Source: a virus
Virus record (IMG/VR): IMGVR_UViG_3300025728_000348
Coordinates: 1 to 23,295 of that record
Strand: one strand, 5' to 3'
Length of the DNA stretch: 23,295 nucleotides
Shown here: positions 20,828 to 23,295 of the stretch, piece by piece
How the letters are laid out: each line of letters begins with the position of its first letter
Position numbering within the stretch: the first letter of the stretch is position 1
Notes under the pieces: model-generated
Database searches by the model: none
Told to the model about the DNA's origin: nothing
What the model saw: only the letters and a program-made list of their open reading frames with translations
Translations under genes and position numbers: made by a program

Positions 20828-21171
20828 CCGTGCGCTATCAGGGCATGAATCGCAGCAGTGGCCGCAGCATTAGCGACACCGAGCACATCAGCCAGAGCAT
20901 GCGCGACATTCTGCTGACGCCGGTCGGGTCGCGGGTGATGCGCCGTGAATATGGCTCGCTTCTGTCAGCACTGATTGATATGCCGGAAAATCCGGCGCTC
21001 AGACTGCAAATCATGGTGGCGTGCTATTCGGCGATCCAGAAGTGGGAGCCGCGCATCAGGCTGACTTCCATCAGCTTTGAAGCCGGTGACGCTAGCGCGA
21101 TGTATGTCGATATTACCGGGGTGCATACCGATACCGGTACGCCAGTTTCAACCATCGTTTCACTGAGTTAA
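20824..21171 (+). CDS. W: Baseplate wedge protein gpW (gp25-like)
   Basis: A 115-residue protein, the same length as P2 W, of the T4 gp25/lysozyme-like baseplate family. Characteristic are DTEHISQSMRDILLTPVGSR, VMRREYGSLL (the EPR-like core), and IQKWEPRIRLTSISFE. It connects sheath to baseplate. Starts with an ATGA overlap on V. Confidence 0.97.
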   Translation: MTVRYQGMNRSSGRSISDTEHISQSMRDILLTPVGSRVMRREYGSLLSALIDMPENPALRLQIMVACYSAIQKWEPRIRLTSISFEAGDASAMYVDITGVHTDTGTPVSTIVSLS

Positions 21172-21177
21172 ATCACT

Positions 21178-22086
21178 ATGGCAACTGTTGACCTGAGTCA
21201 GTTACCCGTTCCCGATGTGGTGGAGGAACTGGACTATGAAACCATTCTTGCGGAGCGTATTGCGACGCTGATTTCGCTCTATCCCGAAGACCAGCAGGAG
21301 GCGGTCGCCCGGACGCTCGCGCTTGAGTCTGAGCCGATTGTGAAGCTGTTACAGGAAAACACGTACCGGGAAGTTATCTGGCGTCAGCGTGTCAATGAAG
21401 CCGCGCAGGCGGTGACGCTGGCGTATGCCACCGGTAACGACCTGGACGTCATAGCGGCAAACAACAACACCGAGCGTCTGACCATCACCCCGGCGGATGA
21501 CACTACGATTCCGCCGACGCCTGCCGTTATGGAGTCTGATGCCGACCTGCTATTGCGCACGCAGCAGGCATTTGAGGGCCTGAGCGTGGCGGGTCCGGTT
21601 GCGGCGTATGAATATCACGGTCGCAGTGCCGACGGGCGTGTCGCTGACGTCTCGGTCGAAAGCCCGACCCCCGCTTGTGTGACGATTTCCGTGTTATCTC
21701 GCGAGGGCGACGGCACCGCCAGTCCTGAGCTACTGCAAATCGTTGAAAAAGCCCTGAATGCCGAAGATGTGCGCCCGGTGGGTGACCGCGTGACCGTCCA
21801 GTCAGCCGAGATTGTGCCGTACCAGATTGACGCGACGCTGTACGTGTACCCCGGCCCCGAATCCGAACCCATCAGGCAGGCATCCGAGCAGAAGCTGCAG
21901 AGTTACATCAGCGCGCAGCACCGCCTCGGTCGTGATATTCGCCTGTCAGCCATTTATGCGGCGCTGCATGTTGAAGGGGTGCAGCGTGTCGAACTGGCTT
22001 CACCGCTGGCCGACATTGTGCTCAGTAAATCGCAGGCGTCGAGCTGCACCGATTACCAGTTAACTATCGGGGGCTCGGATGAGTGA
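21178..22086 (+). CDS. J: Baseplate assembly protein gpJ
   Basis: A 302-residue protein, the same length as P2 J, corresponding to T4 gp6 wedge proteins. Typical stretches: VDLSQLPVPDVVEELDYETI, VIWRQRVNEAAQAVTLAYAT, RTQQAFEGLSVAGPVAAYEY and the C-terminal LHVEGVQRVELASPLADIVL. It follows W after six bases and overlaps I by eight bases. Confidence 0.97.
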   Translation: MATVDLSQLPVPDVVEELDYETILAERIATLISLYPEDQQEAVARTLALESEPIVKLLQENTYREVIWRQRVNEAAQAVTLAYATGNDLDVIAANNNTERLTITPADDTTIPPTPAVMESDADLLLRTQQAFEGLSVAGPVAAYEYHGRSADGRVADVSVESPTPACVTISVLSREGDGTASPELLQIVEKALNAEDVRPVGDRVTVQSAEIVPYQIDATLYVYPGPESEPIRQASEQKLQSYISAQHRLGRDIRLSAIYAALHVEGVQRVELASPLADIVLSKSQASSCTDYQLTIGGSDE

Positions 22087-22687
22087 CCGGCTGTTACCCG
22101 TTGGCTCATCTCCGCTGGAAGTTGCTGCCGCCGATGCGCTGGCAGAGCTTGAGCGCGTGCCGGTGCCGCTGCGCACGTTGTGGAACTGGCGCACCTGTCC
22201 GGTAAACCTGCTGCCGTACCTAGCGTGGGCACTGTCGGTTGACCGCTGGGATGAAAAGTGGCCGGAGGCGACAAAACGCAGCGTCTGCGCTTCTTCATTT
22301 TTCGTTCATCAGCACAAAGGCACCATCAGTGCGTTGCGTCGGGTGGTTGAACCGCTCGGCTTTCTGATTGAAGTGCGGGAGTGGTGGCAGCTCGACGAGG
22401 AACCCGGCACATTCCGCCTCGTTGTCGGCGTGCTCGATAGTGGCATCACGGATGAAATGTATCAGGAGCTCGAACGCCTGATTGAAGACGCCAAACCCGC
22501 GAGCCGCCACCTGACCGGGCTGGCTATCAGCCTGAGCTCGACCGGTGAGTTTTATGTCGGCTCAGGCTGTTATCTCGGTGACGCGCTGACGGTTTACCCC
22601 TACACCCCCGAGGAAATTACCGTCGGCGGTGAGTTTTATCCGGCCTCGGCCATCCATTTGATTGATAACCTGAGAGTGAATGCATGA
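22079..22687 (+). CDS. I: Tail/baseplate protein gpI
   Basis: A 202-residue protein of the P2 gpI family (176 in P2), linking baseplate and tail fibres. Diagnostic parts are RLLPVGSSPLEVAAADALAE, NLLPYLAWALSVDRWDEKWP and HKGTISALRRVVEPLGFLIE. The extra length relative to P2 lies in the C-terminal part (SSTGEFYVGSGCYLGDALTV, YPYTPEEITVGGEFYPASAI), which is common in 186-like relatives and likely matches its fibre H. Overlaps H by four bases (ATGA). Confidence 0.95.
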   Translation: MSDRLLPVGSSPLEVAAADALAELERVPVPLRTLWNWRTCPVNLLPYLAWALSVDRWDEKWPEATKRSVCASSFFVHQHKGTISALRRVVEPLGFLIEVREWWQLDEEPGTFRLVVGVLDSGITDEMYQELERLIEDAKPASRHLTGLAISLSSTGEFYVGSGCYLGDALTVYPYTPEEITVGGEFYPASAIHLIDNLRVNA

Positions 22688-23295
22688 CTTCGAAATATTA
22701 TGCCATTCTGACCAATCAGGGCGCGGCAAGGCTGGCAAATGCGACCGCGCTCGGTACGAAGCTGAACCTGACGCAGATGGCGGTCGGTGATGCGAACGGC
22801 GTACTGCCTAACCCTGACCCCGCTCAGACAAAACTCATTAACCAGAAGCGCATCGCGCCGCTAAACCTGCTGAGTGTTGACCCTAACAACACCAGCCAGA
22901 TTATCGCGGAGCAGATTATTCCCGAGAATGAGGGGGGGTTCTGGATCCGCGAGATTGGTCTCTATGACGATGACGGCATCCTGATTGCCGTTGCGAACTG
23001 CCCTGAGACCTATAAGCCGCAACTGCAGGAGGGTAGCGGCCGCACGCAGACCATTCGCATGATTTTGATTGTGTCGAGCACGTCGGCTATTACCCTGAAA
23101 ATTGACCCGTCCGTCGTGCTGGCAACGCGCCAGTATGTCGACGACAAGGTTATTGAGGTAAAGGCCTACACCGACAGCGTGATGAAAGCTCACGTTGACG
23201 CTGCAAACCCGCATAAACAATATCCGCTGATTGCGAATGCGCTCAAGGAAATGGCCGATGCAGGTCTGGTGAGTCAGGTTCTCAAAAACCTTGGT
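22684..23295 (+). CDS. H: Tail fibre protein gpH, N-terminal part (cut by window end)
   Basis: The first 204 codons are present with no stop before the window ends. The N-terminal domain (MTSKYYAILTNQGAARLANA, LNLTQMAVGDANGVLPNPDP, IIPENEGGFWIREIGLYDDD) is the baseplate-attachment domain conserved in P2-like fibres (DUF3751/phage_tail_collar region). The DPHKQY-like segment (AANPHKQYPLI) that follows is a repeated linker in fibre shafts. The receptor-binding C-terminus and the chaperone G lie outside the window, so host range cannot be judged. Confidence 0.95.
   Translation, partial: MTSKYYAILTNQGAARLANATALGTKLNLTQMAVGDANGVLPNPDPAQTKLINQKRIAPLNLLSVDPNNTSQIIAEQIIPENEGGFWIREIGLYDDDGILIAVANCPETYKPQLQEGSGRTQTIRMILIVSSTSAITLKIDPSVVLATRQYVDDKVIEVKAYTDSVMKAHVDAANPHKQYPLIANALKEMADAGLVSQVLKNLG

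Noticed and set aside
1-23295. CRISPR array, insertion sequence, rRNA genes or retron
   Set aside because: No regularly spaced repeats, transposase-like frames, rRNA sequence or reverse transcriptase motifs were seen on either strand.

Overview
The window is most of an enterobacterial P2-family prophage, closer to coliphage 186 than to P2 in its switch region. The evidence is a 186-type CI repressor, an Apl-like regulator, a CII, a LexA-controlled DinI-like tum gene, and a cos core that, from memory, equals the 186 cohesive end. The host is probably a member of the Enterobacterales; the sequence alone does not give a genus. No chromosomal DNA or attachment site is visible. The left edge falls on the stop codon of an accessory gene and the right edge cuts the tail fibre gene.

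Layout. (1) 1-2964, leftward: an accessory gene with a HEPN-like C-terminus, integrase and CI repressor, tightly packed as one lysogenic operon. (2) 2965-3105: switch region with a good rightward promoter, a palindrome on its -10, three TGGCA repeats at exact 10-bp steps (likely Apl sites) and a tentative facing pL. (3) 3100-7940, rightward early operon: apl, cII, fil, six small genes (DUF5347, DUF2732, unknown, C4 zinc finger, DUF3850, DUF5405) and the rolling-circle replication initiator A with the presumed origin inside it. (4) 7941-8555: LexA box, tum, terminator. (5) 8556-10200: accessory slot between tum and cos, holding an endonuclease/exonuclease/phosphatase (EEP) family protein gene and a 150-residue partner gene, plus a doubtful leftward ORF. 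(6) 10245-10431: cos core, a GT-rich repeat tract and the terminator of the leftward Q-P operon. (7) 10440-13255, leftward: portal Q and terminase ATPase P. (8) 13421-19120, rightward late genes: O N M L X, holin, SAR lysozyme, Rz/Rz1, R, S. (9) 19121-20185: second accessory slot, a leftward membrane pentapeptide-repeat protein, then a late-activator-like site. (10) 20186-23295: V W J I and the start of H.

How it fits together: CI keeps the lysogen silent. DNA damage removes LexA from tum, Tum counteracts CI, pR fires, Apl aids excision, and A starts replication. Late promoters then drive capsid, lysis and tail genes. The three AT-rich accessory insertions (HEPN-like gene, EEP pair, pentapeptide membrane protein) sit where P2-like phages commonly carry morons and anti-phage genes. 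They are the best candidates for undescribed biology here. Their defence role is inferred from family and position, not shown.
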